A DNA stretch of 64,000 nt from Tubiluchus corallicola (Eukaryota > Priapulida > Priapulimorpha > Priapulimorphida > Tubiluchidae): the NCBI GenBank assembly GCA_030141605.1, contig JAQGDQ010000205.1, forward strand, positions 126,001-190,000, read 5' to 3'. A program made the position numbers and the translations under genes. Numbering within the stretch: the first letter of the stretch is position 1; every line of letters starts with the position of its first letter. Shown one piece after another: positions 47,698-58,736 of the stretch. The notes under the pieces are model-generated. The model saw only the letters and a list, made by a program, of their open reading frames with translations, was not told the DNA's origin and did not search any database.

Positions 47698-50600
47698 ATG
47701 CTATTGCGTTGGGGAATTGTTGGAGCAGGAGCCATTTCTCATGACTTTGTTGTGGCACTTCACACCCTACCTGCCACTGAACATCAGGTACAATAATTAT
47801 CACCTGTTACATAAATAAAATAATGCTGATATCTTCACCTGTCCATTGTGTTAAGTCAAGTTATATGTTTCAAAATTTCATATAAGATAGCAAAAATATG
47901 ATTTTATGATTAAGTTGGCTAAAAGACGGGAATTTCTGCATATTCTGGAATTTGTGAATTGCTGATATATATATATATATATTTCGTCACATGGTCATTT
48001 TGTTTACATACAATTAATAGTTTTTTCTTTAAATGATTATGAGTCTGATTTATGCCAGGGATAATAATAAAATATGTTATGAAAATTTTTGCTCGATTTG
48101 TATAATTTACATAATTGTTTTGCTTTAAATTAAAAAGTATATATTATAAATGGTTTACGGTCATGTTGTTACATTTATTAAGTATGTGAAGTATATGTAT
48201 TAGGCGCACGCCGCTTAATAGATTCAGCAAGGCCTCATATGGTCCTATTCAAATGTACATAAAAACTGTCTGTAATTGACTCAAATACCTCCGCATAATT
48301 GACTCAATATTTTTCCTTCAAATATTTAAAGTATGACATGTGTATGGTGCACAAAAGTGTATTTTTTGCTTTTATGTCATCTTTACTTCAGCTTTGTACA
48401 CTGTAATATATGCAGAAACAATCATGTGAAGTACCGTTTTGTTTGTAAGCAGGTACGTTTATTGTGCGCTAATACACTAGCGTAGCAGTTTTGCTTTGAA
48501 TCTGTTACCCACTCGTCCACTGCAATTACCTCGTTACCCAAAAATTTCTGAAAACTAAACATTTAAGTCTGTTAATGCAAAGTCTATTGAGTGGCACCTA
48601 CCATATAATGTAATGTTATTGTCTTTTATAGCCAATTCATAAGAGTAATTTTTTGTAGGTCAGCTGTGTAGCAGCCAGAAGCTTAGATCGAGCCAAGATG
48701 TTTGCCAAGAAGCACAACATTGATTGTGCATATGGTTCTTATGCAGAACTAGCAAATGATGGAAGTGTTGGTATGTGATAATGTGAGGACTAACCAGTAA
48801 ATCTTTACAACAACTTTGACTTTTACATGAAAAACACATTATCAATTACAGTAAGTCCTCGCTTAGCGACTCCCTGTTTAGTAACGTTTCTTTTTAATGA
48901 CGCTGATCTTTTGACACATTTTTTCCACTTAACGACGCACGTTTCACATAGGCGACAATTTTTTTACTTTGCCCAAGGCATATTTTTATTTGATCAACAA
49001 AATTTTTATGTAGATTGATACATTAAAACAGCACACATTGCATTGTTCTGTTCTAAAAATGCACTAATAATGTAAACAGTGCAATTATTATACATGGTTT
49101 TGCTTCCCGACTTACTACTGACGCCTATATTACTAACGGTTTGTATCAACTATCAAGTGACCAGCGAGCTCTTGCTATAGCAACCAGACTAAGTATGTAG
49201 GTAAAATTCCCAAGGTCGCCCGCATGGCTTGGTTTTGACTCTGCAGTGTTTATTTTTTAACTGCTGACTAGGCTTAGATGTTAACGAAAGCAAAACCGCT
49301 ATAGCTACGTAAGTAGATATATGAATAAAACTCATAAAATGTTTAATTTATATGATTTAAGCAGTATTGATTTTTGTTTCTGGAACGTATCTTAGTTCCC
49401 TTACTTTCTATGGAAGCTTGGTTTCGTTTAACGACATTTCACTTAACATTGAATTTTGCTGGAACGCATGAACATTGTTAAGCGAGGACTTACTGTAATT
49501 TGTAGGTTGTGCAATAAATTAGTTTTATGAGTTCTTAATGTCATCTATCTCTAGTAGAAGTGACAGGTATAGTAAGTGTAAGAGTATTACCTAAGCTTCC
49601 AGGTTTCCATGCTTCCAGTTGCAGTTGCATTTGCATTCTCACATAACTCTTACTTGCATACCTTGATATTGTGCTTTTTGTGGACAGAAATAATAAATTA
49701 AATATTTGGATGATATTTAATAGTAAGCACAATATGTTATCAGCTTATTTGTACTAAAACACATGGATTGCATTCAGAGGTTGTCTTAGCAGTAACACTG
49801 TATAAAACTTCTAATTTAAGTAGTATAATTTTGTTATGACCATTTGTGAGCATAAAACTTTTGTAACTTAATTTTTCAAACAGGTGCTGATACTGATCAT
49901 AAATACAAAATGTTCATGCTTTTCAGATGTTATATACATTGGTGTCATAACATCAGAACATTACGAACTCTGCAAGCTTTTTCTAAATGCCGGAAAGCAT
50001 GTGCTTTGTGAAAAACCATTGACATTGTTCTACCAGCAAACCCGACAGCTTATAGCTCTTGCTAGAAAAGGGCAGCTCTTTTTTATGGAAGGTGCCTGGA
50101 GCAGATTTTTTCCTATTTATCAGGAAGTCAGGAGTGCCATAGACAACGGTACAGTGGGTGATGTTGTAACTGTTAGTGTGACATTTTCTGTAGACCTGCG
50201 AAACGTGGAACGACTGCAGAAGAAAGCACTTGGTGGTGGTGCAACGTTCGATATTGGCGTCTATGCTATACAGTTTGCAAATTGGGTGATGAATGAATAT
50301 CCTTATAAAATTGTAGCTGCTGGAACATTAAATAGTGATGGTAAGTAATCACCCGTGAGAAGTAAGAGTTATTTTACACATTTGTTTATTAATAAAGCAT
50401 ATTAAATACATTTGTTGCATATTAAAAGCCCTCCATGCGGCTTTAGACCCATCAAACAATGACTGACTTCCAAGGGCCATGCACATGCTCAGGCTTATGC
50501 CACTGCATGAAGCCGAACTGATAAACGTGCAGTGAGGACTAGGGCAAGGAGAAAGCGAAGTAGTCATGGACCTCATGGTATGCTCACATCTGGATCATTA

Positions 50601-52310
50601 GTGGTGGGTGACCCCAACTACTGATGACGTCACAAATAAACACAAATTTCAACAGCACAAATATTTCATGAGTGTGTCGAACGTGTTTGCGAAAATGAAA
50701 ATTGAACTACAGTGCTTCAGTGTGTTGTAATAAAACTTGGCAAGTTTTAAGGGTCCTGTTTTCCTTTAAGGCGATTTGTATGTAAAATTTTTGCAATACT
50801 TGATTAAAGGCTTACTGCTGCACAGCATGCGCTAAGGTTACTACATTATAGAAAAAATAAGGGTCTGTTCAGGATTTCATCTCGGTTGTCGTGCTTCTAC
50901 ACAGAGCACTCTTCTAGCAATCTCTGTCTTGAATGGGTGTGGACAGGATGTACACATGGCTGCGTTTTGAATATAGTTATTGTATTTTCCAAAATTTTAG
51001 GTGTTGATGAATCGGTTGGTGTTACACTGCTATACAGTAAGAATCGGATTGCTAATTTACGTTACACCATGGCTGTAAAAGAGGAATGCTCTGCATTTAT
51101 ATGTGGCACTGATGGTGCTATGAAGGTAATCTTAGCGAAAACATTTAATTTCTTCTACTGGCAAATCATTTTGACTTCCAGATATCGTGATTAATTTTGT
51201 TTATGCCTGTTCTTAAATTACAAGTTAAAGTTACTTGTAGAGTTTTGCATTAGCCAGCATTTTTTTCGTAGATTTGAGCATGAGTGCTTGTATAAAGCTA
51301 TTGTATAAATGTTTTTATAGGATCTGTGGTTCAAGTTACAGTCTGTACTTTTCAAAATCCGTAACTAAGAGCCAACTTCTCAGTTTTTCTGCAATCCAAT
51401 TTTTTGCGATACTCTAATGGAGATGATGGAGTAATAACCTGGAAATTCCTTTTTCCAACAGGTGCTACCATTTTGGTGTCCGACGCACCTTGAAATCTTT
51501 CCAAAAGAGTCGCTTGGTGTTATTCAAGGTAAACCGGCTCGGGTAATCAAAACTGACTTGCCGAAACCTGATTTACCTTTCAACTTTTTAAATAGTGGTG
51601 GGCTTGTGTTCGAAGCAGAGGAAGTTAGACGTTGCATAATGGAAGGTAAGTTGTATGTTCAGCTGACAAAAAGAGAAAACAGTTTAAGTTGTTTTCAAAC
51701 ACAGTGAAACGGTCATGATAAACCAAATGCTTATTCAGAGTAAAAAGACTCCATTTAAGTCTTTGTATACCAAAGTTTCTGCATAATAAAATAATATAAT
51801 GTAATGTAATGTAATGTAATGTAATGTAATGTAATATAAGATAATAAACACAGTGAAACAGTCATGATAAATCCAATGCATATTCAAAGTAAAAGGACTC
51901 CACTTAAGTTGTATGCCAAAGTTTCTGCATAATAATATAATATAATATGTAATATAACATAATATAATATATTTGTGATGACCTAATTGATATTAATTAT
52001 GAAGAAATACCATGACTTTTGATCTCCGAGACTGAGTTTTTTACTACAGCAGTGTTGGCTAAGCAAGCCTTGCAGGTTTATTTCGAACTTACCTTCTCTA
52101 AAATTATCCTGTTTACCTCGAGCTATTGTTTTTGTAGCTTGAACTTGGATGTACATTGTATGTTATATATTGCATAATTACGTATTCTAAGGTCTCCTGG
52201 AAAGCCGTAAAATGACACATGCTGATTCTGAAAACATTGCCAAAATAATGGATGAAGTTCTTCAAGCTGTTGGAGTGAACTATAGCAAAGATGACTCGCA
52301 AGGAAATTAG
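47698..52310 (+). CDS. DHDH: trans-1,2-dihydrobenzene-1,2-diol dehydrogenase (dimeric dihydrodiol dehydrogenase)
   Basis: Exons 47698-47787, 48659-48770, 49927-50340, 51001-51125, 51462-51645 and 52192-52310 join in frame to 347 residues. The N-terminal Rossmann fold starts [10 protein letters not shown] (residues 5-14). Arg37 and Arg41 (AARSLDR) lie where the mammalian enzyme binds the NADP phosphate. CEKPLTL gives Lys97, and [15 protein letters not shown] gives Tyr180, the positions recalled for catalysis in the primate enzyme. The C-terminal half ([40 protein letters not shown]) is typical of the family. The enzyme oxidises aromatic trans-dihydrodiols and some sugars (D-xylose) with NADP+ in the cytosol; substrate preference here is unknown. 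Introns 2 and 5 carry repeats listed separately. The match is close along the full length and no exon is missing. Confidence 0.95.
48200..48605. repeat. Possible TIR element related to the ABHD14 intron 3 element
   Basis: The left side (TTAGGCGCACGCCGCTTAAT, then AGATTC) and the reverse complement of the right side (GTAGGTGCCACTCAATAGAC) are similar. The interior (TGACTCAAATACCTCCGCAT) resembles 35080-35105 in the ABHD14 intron (GAGTCGAATAACTCCACATA). The ends are imprecise, so this is a weak element call. It lies in DHDH intron 1. Confidence 0.4.
48849..49495. mobile_element. TA-flanked pogo/Tigger-like TIR element in DHDH intron 2
   Basis: The 5' end CAGTAAGTCCTCGCTTAGCG and the reverse complement of the 3' end CAGTAAGTCCTCGCTTAACA are inverted repeats. 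Both are bordered by TA (48847-48848 and 49496-49497). Ends of the type CAGT...TC(C/A)TCGCTTAACG are known from Tigger/pogo elements of the Tc1/mariner superfamily. The 647-bp body has no transposase, so it is non-autonomous. Subterminal GACG/AACGACATTTCACTTAACA words repeat the end sequence. Confidence 0.85.
50622..50751 (+). repeat. Dispersed repeat family A, copy 2
   Basis: Matches 12092-12233 in the same orientation with small indels. It lies in DHDH intron 3. Confidence 0.7.
51697..51952 (+). repeat. Tandem duplication with (TAATG)n array in DHDH intron 5
   Basis: A segment starting AAACACAGTGAAAC at 51697 recurs at 51846 (149-bp spacing). Both copies run through GTCATGATAAA, a CC(A/)AATGC stretch, AGTAAAA, GGACTCCA and AAAGTTTCTGCATAATA. 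The first copy ends in a TAATG pentamer run (51800-51836) and the second in a TAATA-type run. Confidence 0.85.
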
Positions 52311-54293
52311 GTTTGTGAATCTTGTCAGTCAAGGCTGTGAGCCTACTATTTTTTATGACATCTTGTTATTATAATTTTCCGTGCAATGAAAACTTTGCAT
52401 TTTAATCGATTATTAAAACTTTACGGTCTTGCAAAAAGCAGAGTGGTTTATTTCCAAATTGTGTCTTTGGATAGAATTATGTCCTAGTTGTTAAGAAAAC
52501 ATGTTACCAAAGTACAACATTGAATACAGCTCAATTCATTTGATTGTAAAATTGGTATTGCTTTACTGATTTACTATAATTGCTGTCATTACAAGTTAAA
52601 TTTTAATGCTTTCTTTATATTTTGTATTTTTCTTCATTGTTAATGATGTTTAGATGTGTAGCAGTGTTAATTTTTAATACATGTAATAATTAGACACAAA
52701 TGAAATAGAAATTGTCACATGATGCTATAATTTAGTTCTATACAAAGCCCTTTAATAAAGCATACAGAGAGAGAGGGGGGGGAGGGGTCAAGGCCCATAG
52801 GCAGAAGTGACTATTATTGTCAAGGAGGGAGGTGTACTGAAAGGCCTACGTAGACAAACTCCTTTATTTTGGTGACTTAAGTCAAAATGTGCTTAAAAAC
52901 TTTGCAAATGTAAAGAACTATTATATTTAGAGCTTGATGAACAGTTTATTGTTGCTGTGTAGATGAGTGCAGGGATTTTGTCACTTCGGCTTAGCGACAA
53001 AATAATTTAACTGTTGTATTTTTAAAATTGTTTTTTACTGTTTTTCCTGCCTCTTTCCTGTGAGCGATGTACAAAAGTTACATCACACTATCGTGAACCT
53101 GTTCTCTGCATTTAGTCGAAATAAGAAGCAAACATTTTTCCCTTTTATGACCTGAGGTCGTACACATGTCACATGCCTTCTTTGTTTGTCTTATGAAACT
53201 GTCTTGTAATTAATTATTTCAAGAGTAATGGCTACATCATTAGAATTAGTGCCAAGTTCTCTGTCTTTTTATGAGCTTTTGTACAATAATAATGGAAAGT
53301 TTATGTATTTTGTGAATATTTTTGTACTGTTCAAGGTTGAGTTTGTATGTCACTAGACAAAAAGATAAATTTAGCTAGTCTGATTTTATTTTGCTACCAA
53401 TTATTTGGGTATTTTTATTGTTTGTTTTATCATTATAAAGTACAAAGAATTATTTTTTATTAAATCAAGTAAAAAGTTGTAATGTTCTATGTTTTTATTA
53501 TGTGATACCAATTAGTCTTGACGTTGTAATGTATGTCTTGATCTTATTTGTATTTGTACTGTTTGAAGACTTATAGAATTTTTAAGAAAAGGAATAGTAC
53601 CTAAAGTGAATAATAACTGTTACTGCAAATACAGTTTCTAACTTATTTTTTTTAATTTGGTTAATCTAATTTCCTGCATCTCTAGCCTTTATCATCTTTG
53701 ACACTTTTCTATCAAATTGATAAGTAGGCACGCGTGATACTTGTGATTAACGTAAAAACTGCTTGTACAAATGAAGAAGAGGAAATAGAGGTGAAAGAAA
53801 AAAGCCGAAAATTCAGTTACAAAATTGAGTGTGGAAATGTTAGCATGATGAAGTTTTATTTCGTACATAATTTAATTGAATCATTCGGCAGAAAATTAAT
53901 CAAACAAAAAATAAAAAACATTAAATACTGAGTGAATAAATTTAATTTAATCTTAAGTGCAGGTACAGAAAGCTGATTATATTCTACAGTGCTTACTGAT
54001 TATATTGTTCAATAACATGGCATTTGTATGTGAAATGCCCTTTAGTATATATTATCTCATCTGCTGCACAATTTGCCGCTATATTATGATTTGCAGCAGA
54101 GGTTGATCACATTACAATAGTAGTAGTAGTAGTAGTAGTAGTAAATCTCCAGTAGTTATAATATAACTTTTGAGACAAATAGTTCTTCGACTGTAATTGC
54201 GACAAATAAATAATGTATCTTTAGTCGGCGAAGATATCGGGAGCCATATTCCAGCTTTGCATAGTCCATACGTGGCTGTTAATTTTTGGCAAA
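52311..54293. other. Intergenic region between DHDH and CFAP20 (convergent)
   Basis: This holds the DHDH 3' untranslated region (poly(A) signal candidate at 52754), a short GA/G-rich tract near 52767-52790, a (GTA)n microsatellite at about 54118-54143, and the CFAP20 3' untranslated region. The open frame at 53734-53931 (Lys/Glu-rich, no domain) is not supported as a gene. Confidence 0.5.
52754..52759 (+). promoter_or_regulatory. DHDH: Candidate poly(A) signal AATAAA for DHDH
   Basis: Canonical hexamer 443 bp after the stop codon on the sense strand. Confidence 0.35.
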
Positions 54294-57200
54294 TTACATC
54301 TGGGCAACATTAGCTTGTCCTTGTTGTACTGGTAGGTAAAGTTTGTATTCGGCTGGTAGCTCTTCCTCCGAATACAGTCTGTCTGAGAAGTAGACTCTCC
54401 TAATCCTGCAGTTTGCATGAATCTGTAATGCAGACGTTTGGCAATTCAGGAAACCTCTCTGTTTGAAAATGAAATCTACATGCTGTATCTGTAATAACTA
54501 CACAGAGAGGGTTAGTATTGTAGCTGACCATTGCCAAAAATGTAGCCCTACATAACTCCTTCCATTATAAATTTATCTCATACGGATTTGTCATCCATTG
54601 GCAAGTTTGCAATGCCAATATCTTTTCACATTGACAATCAATATTGTTTATCTAGCAAATAATGCCTTCAATAGTTTCTCTAAGGGCACCAGAGAGGACT
54701 TTAGGCTTGCATTTCTTACAATACAAATAACAAGTGGAAGCTGATCGGTTTTTCATGCTCGAGCCAAAATCCGTTGATCAGAGCAGTCAACTAGCCCATA
54801 TACCAAGCGCACTCAAGAACTGTACGCAGTGGAACTTTGAATTATTATTATTAACATCACTTTATTTTGAATATAAGTATTTCATTAAAAAGTGTTATAT
54901 ATCTTGACTCTTTGGTCATTTGTTAAGGCGGTTTGTACAATCTCTCTATCAGTTCCTGATTTCTGACAGTTGTTTTTTGTTGCTGCTGAACTTTCCTAGT
55001 TGTAAACCGCTTTAATTCCAATATTTTTCATGTCTTTTAACTGTGTAATTCTTAAGATTGTTTTCCTGTTAACTTAACTAGAAATTCGCGTACTTCAAAA
55101 AGAATGTCCCATTTCGCTCACCTCCCTAGCAAATCTGTGAAAAGCTTCTTACTTTCTGAACCTGTGTATTCATGTTTATACATGTCTTGAGCTATTGTTC
55201 TTGTGGGTGATCTATTAACATTATAAGAGCTTAGTGAGTCCTTTTGCAGACATACGGATATTTAGGACGTTTGGACGATAGATACTTAAGGCGCGAGATG
55301 TTTTGGCGCCAGCGCAAGTAAATGTTCAAAGTAACTAGTCACGCAAGTATTTATCTTAGTTACATTTTTGCGCTACAAATCATGCAGCTTAATGCGCTAA
55401 AATTATCGTGGAAACCTCGCCAATTGCCTGATTACCACGTAACTTTTAAAAATCATTTAAAGTTTTTGCAACAAAAGAAATGATTATTTTCGTGATTACG
55501 GTCGTGTAAAGCTGGAAACAACTACAATATTGTATTATAACCTGTAGCGGATAGCCCTATAGGCTGAATAGGCTGAAGCCTAAGGCCCGGGATCAAAAGG
55601 GGCCCGGCAAAATAATCGCTGTAATCGTGTTTATATAGTCCTAGTCCACAACTCAAGGATCAAGAAGATATAATTTTTATCACAATCGGTGGATAAAAAC
55701 TCACAAAATTAAACAAACTTACAAACGACGAGAGCTCCACAAAAAAGAAGATATAATTTTTATCACAATCGGTGGGCAAAAACTCACAAAATTAAACAAA
55801 CTTACAAACGACGAGAGCTCCACAAAAACACGTCAGCTCAGCAACGTAGCAACATTTAAAAGGCCCGTTCCAAGCTTATAACTCACTTAGTGCGTGTAAA
55901 AGCACTGCCATTGTACGCATAATATTATCATGCATTACATTTCGTAAGAGTTACAGCAAAATGCGCACAGTTATTGTTGATGTTGATATTGATAAACGTA
56001 CATCATTTAACCGATTTACATTATCATTCTAGCTAGTCATGTTGGAGTTGATAACTACTTATAAGCAAATAAACTAAACGACGCATTCTAGGTCAGTTTC
56101 TGTATCTACACACAATGTTTCGACACTTGTAAGAGTAGAACAATTAGACATGTGCAGTGTCGCTTTAGAATCCTCATCGGAGGTAGCCTCAATGACGAAC
56201 AGCAATTTAACTTCTGGTTAACCCTGGCGAAATCATTTCCATTCGTCACAAGAAACGAGAATAGCAGTTGGTAAATTTGTATAAAAACTGAAGAACAGTT
56301 CCACAACAATTAACATTTTTTTATAGTTTCGGAGAAGTTCCATAGGCTGATAGATCAATCCCGCCGATCTCTATTGTGAATTTATGGTAGTTTATGTAAT
56401 GAAGAGATTAAAAAATTACTTGTGGTTTATAAGAAACACCATTAACCTAGTTTCTACATGGTCATTATTAATTACATATCTTTATGTTCAAGCAGGCTGA
56501 GCAACAGCTTGTGTTGTAATACCTTACACCTATTCGTTATGTGGCATTTATATAAAAGCTACACTCACTAACTGTGATGTGTTATAAAATGAAAATACAC
56601 GAATATGAAAGTATACACACTTTCCTAGGACAATAAGAATTTTTTGTAAAATGTGACGTCCCTCAAACTTTGGTGACAAGGCTATAGCCTAGTTAGCCTA
56701 TTGGGTGATACGCACCTCCTGTGTGAAACCCTTAATCCGCCGCTGAGTGTCTCGTTACGAGACCACGGGAAATTCGGGAATTAAGACCATCTAGACTGCT
56801 TTAATTGACAGCCCAAATGCCACGGCGCTCACTCATCGAGTATAATGAGAACTTCCCAAATCTTCCCGTCCTAAGTATGACTTTACGTAAGTATTTAAGA
56901 GTCAGTCACATACCCAATCCAGTGGTGGTTGCACCAATCATAATTCTTGTCGTCACGCTTGTATATAAGCTACTCTTTTTACATCTTATTAAAAAACAGC
57001 ATCGTTATTATTTATATCGTTAGGGTTATGTTACCTATGTTGGAATTATGAGTTCACTCGCATCACTACACAGGCACGTACGTTGATTCATTTAAAAAAA
57101 ACAATCGGGGATTTATTCTCCCTGCCTATTATGCTACACGACACCGACAATACACACAGTATTCTCTCTAGGCCTACTTATCTATTTGGTGTTTACGCTA

Positions 57201-58494
57201 TACATGCATACCTGTACACGTAAGGTTTCTACGTAGCCTGAACCGTACGCCCTCCTCGTGAAATCAGATAAATTAAACTGAATCTGATTCCATCCATCGT
57301 CTAACCTCATAGGCATTGTACAAATAAATGGTTTCACTCGAGTGACGCTTTGATAATTGCTCGCTCGGAATCGTCTCCTCACGTTCTTATCATCCAACAC
57401 CTGTAATAAGATTTTTAACATTCGGCAATCATTGCTATGGTCGTGGGATATTGTCACCACTCAGATGTGAAAAGGGCCTATAAATTCTTTGTATTTGTAC
57501 ATTCTTTGATGCTTGTTTAAAATGGAGACGTATAATGCAGTGTAGTGAAATGAAGTGCAGTACAGTACAGTACAGCACAGCACAGTAATGTATAGTAAAG
57601 TATAGTATAATGTAGTGTAGTGTAGTGTTGCGTAGCATAGCGTAGCGTAGCGTAGCGTAGCGTAGTGTAGCGTAGCGTAGTATAGCACAGCATGGTATGG
57701 TATGGTATGGTATGGTATGGTATGGTATGGTATGGTATGGTATGGTATGGTATGGTGTGGTATGGTATGGTATGGTGTGGTGTGGTATGGTATGGTATGG
57801 TATGGCATGGCATGGTATGGTATGGTATGATATGGTATGGTATGTTATAGCATAGCATAGTATTGTATAGCATAGCATTTCGTAGCATAGTAACACCTAT
57901 GTAAAAATGCTACGAAATTCACCATCATTATAAATAGTGCCCAGAAAATTAAACGACGTTTTTGAAGTGTTTACATACCTGTACTTCGAAAGTGAAGTAC
58001 TTTTTCAGGTTTTTCATGATCATAACCAGAAATGGAAGCTTAATTCCCAGAGTTTTCTTTGGGTCAGCTGGGCACGTTATATAAGTTGTGCTGAAAGAAA
58101 ACATTGGTTTAGAAATCAGCTTCCAATAATTGTGAGAATTATCACAACAAAAGGTGTAATGCTTGTTAAATTCTTTTCAAATTGTAGAGTGTTAGTTGAT
58201 GTTATCGCTGACTACAGGACATTTCAGCAAGTCTACACAAGTGCAACTGTGTCGAAATCTTAAATCTTGGCAAAAAGCACGGTGGTAATATGTATATACG
58301 TACCTCACATTAGTTCCCATAATTTCCAAGACAAGCGATTGTATATCATTATCGGTTATCCTCTTTATGTGACCATTGCGAACCTGCATTTGCAAAACTT
58401 CCGTCAGACACATGTTAAAGAGTAGGGCCTATGATTAGCCGTCTCTCTCTGTATCTCTCTCTCTCTCTCTCTCTCTCACGCACACACGCACGCA

Positions 58495-58526
<32 letters not shown>

Positions 58527-58736
58527 CACACTTTCTTTCTCTCTCTTTCATGCTCCTCTTTATTTCTCCCTCTGCTGTGTTTACTTATCGCAACCTAAAG
58601 ATCAAAGCTGACTTTTACGTTAGATGTCGCATATTACGTTATATATTCACACCTTTTTGTCCCATATTTGAAGAGGTTTGCTTCCAATGCTGTATAATAT
58701 CGAGAGAAACCCGCTTTGATAAGAATTCTTAAACAT
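54294..58736 (-). CDS. CFAP20: Cilia- and flagella-associated protein 20 (BUG22/GTL3)
   Basis: Five exons on the minus strand: 58736-58653, 58383-58304, 58090-57979, 57400-57212 and 54422-54294, joining in frame to 197 residues. The sequence is very close to the family along its length: [119 protein letters not shown], and a short variable tail [14 protein letters not shown]20 is an inner-junction protein of ciliary doublet microtubules and has also been tied to centrioles and transcription. Intron 3 carries a pentanucleotide array and intron 4 (about 2.8 kb) a hAT-like relic. The gene is divergent from DCAF11. The exon 1 donor is GTGTGA, weaker than the others. Confidence 0.97.
55542..56745. 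mobile_element. Probable hAT-type relic in CFAP20 intron 4
   Basis: The left end reads CTGTAGCGGATAGCCCTATA then GGCTGAATAGGCTGAAGCCT; the reverse complement of the right end reads CAGCGGCGGATTAAGGGTTT. CAG(C/T)GGCGGAT termini followed by GGGCCCG-type sequence are typical of hAT elements. Related CCCAATAGGCTAACTAGGC lies inside the right end. No transposase or clear 8-bp duplication was found. It contains the tandem duplication at 55662-55827. Confidence 0.5.
55662..55827 (+). repeat. Recent 83-bp tandem duplication
   Basis: Two adjacent copies (55662-55744 and 55745-55827) starting AAGAAGATATAATTTTTATC are almost identical, differing at about GGATAAA/GGGCAAA. The near-identity suggests a young duplication within an otherwise decayed element. 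Confidence 0.93.
57536..57890 (-). repeat. Pentanucleotide array with shifting unit (AGTGT/TAGCG/ATGGT) in CFAP20 intron 3
   Basis: Around 70 five-base units run continuously. The consensus changes along the array: AGTAC/AGCAC near 57560-57585, GTGTA/GCGTA at 57615-57685, GGTAT from about 57693 to 57840 with GGTGT and GGCAT variants, then AGCAT to about 57890. The array ends about 90 bp from the exon 3 donor. Reverse-strand Tyr-His-Thr frames are repeat artefacts. Confidence 0.96.
58441..58535 (+). repeat. Compound microsatellite (CT)n(CACG)n(CA)n
   Basis: CT repeats (about 58441-58476), CACG tetranucleotides (about 58480-58512) and CA dinucleotides follow one another in CFAP20 intron 1. Confidence 0.95.

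Noticed and set aside
48827-49018. 63-codon plus-strand frame in DHDH intron 2
   Set aside because: Lies mostly within the Tigger-like MITE and has no transposase similarity.
53734-53931. Lys/Glu-rich plus-strand frame after DHDH
   Set aside because: AT-rich chance frame with no domain, in the probable 3' region of two convergent genes.
56805-57023. Candidate exon starting [15 protein letters not shown] on the plus strand
   Set aside because: It has an ATG and a possible GTAAGT donor, but no matching downstream exon or recognised family, and it lies next to the edge of a hAT-like relic in CFAP20 intron 4.
57435-57896. Tyr-His-Thr-Ile-Pro repeat proteins on the minus strand
   Set aside because: Pentamer array in CFAP20 intron 3; all three frames are open, which is expected for a 5-bp period free of stops.
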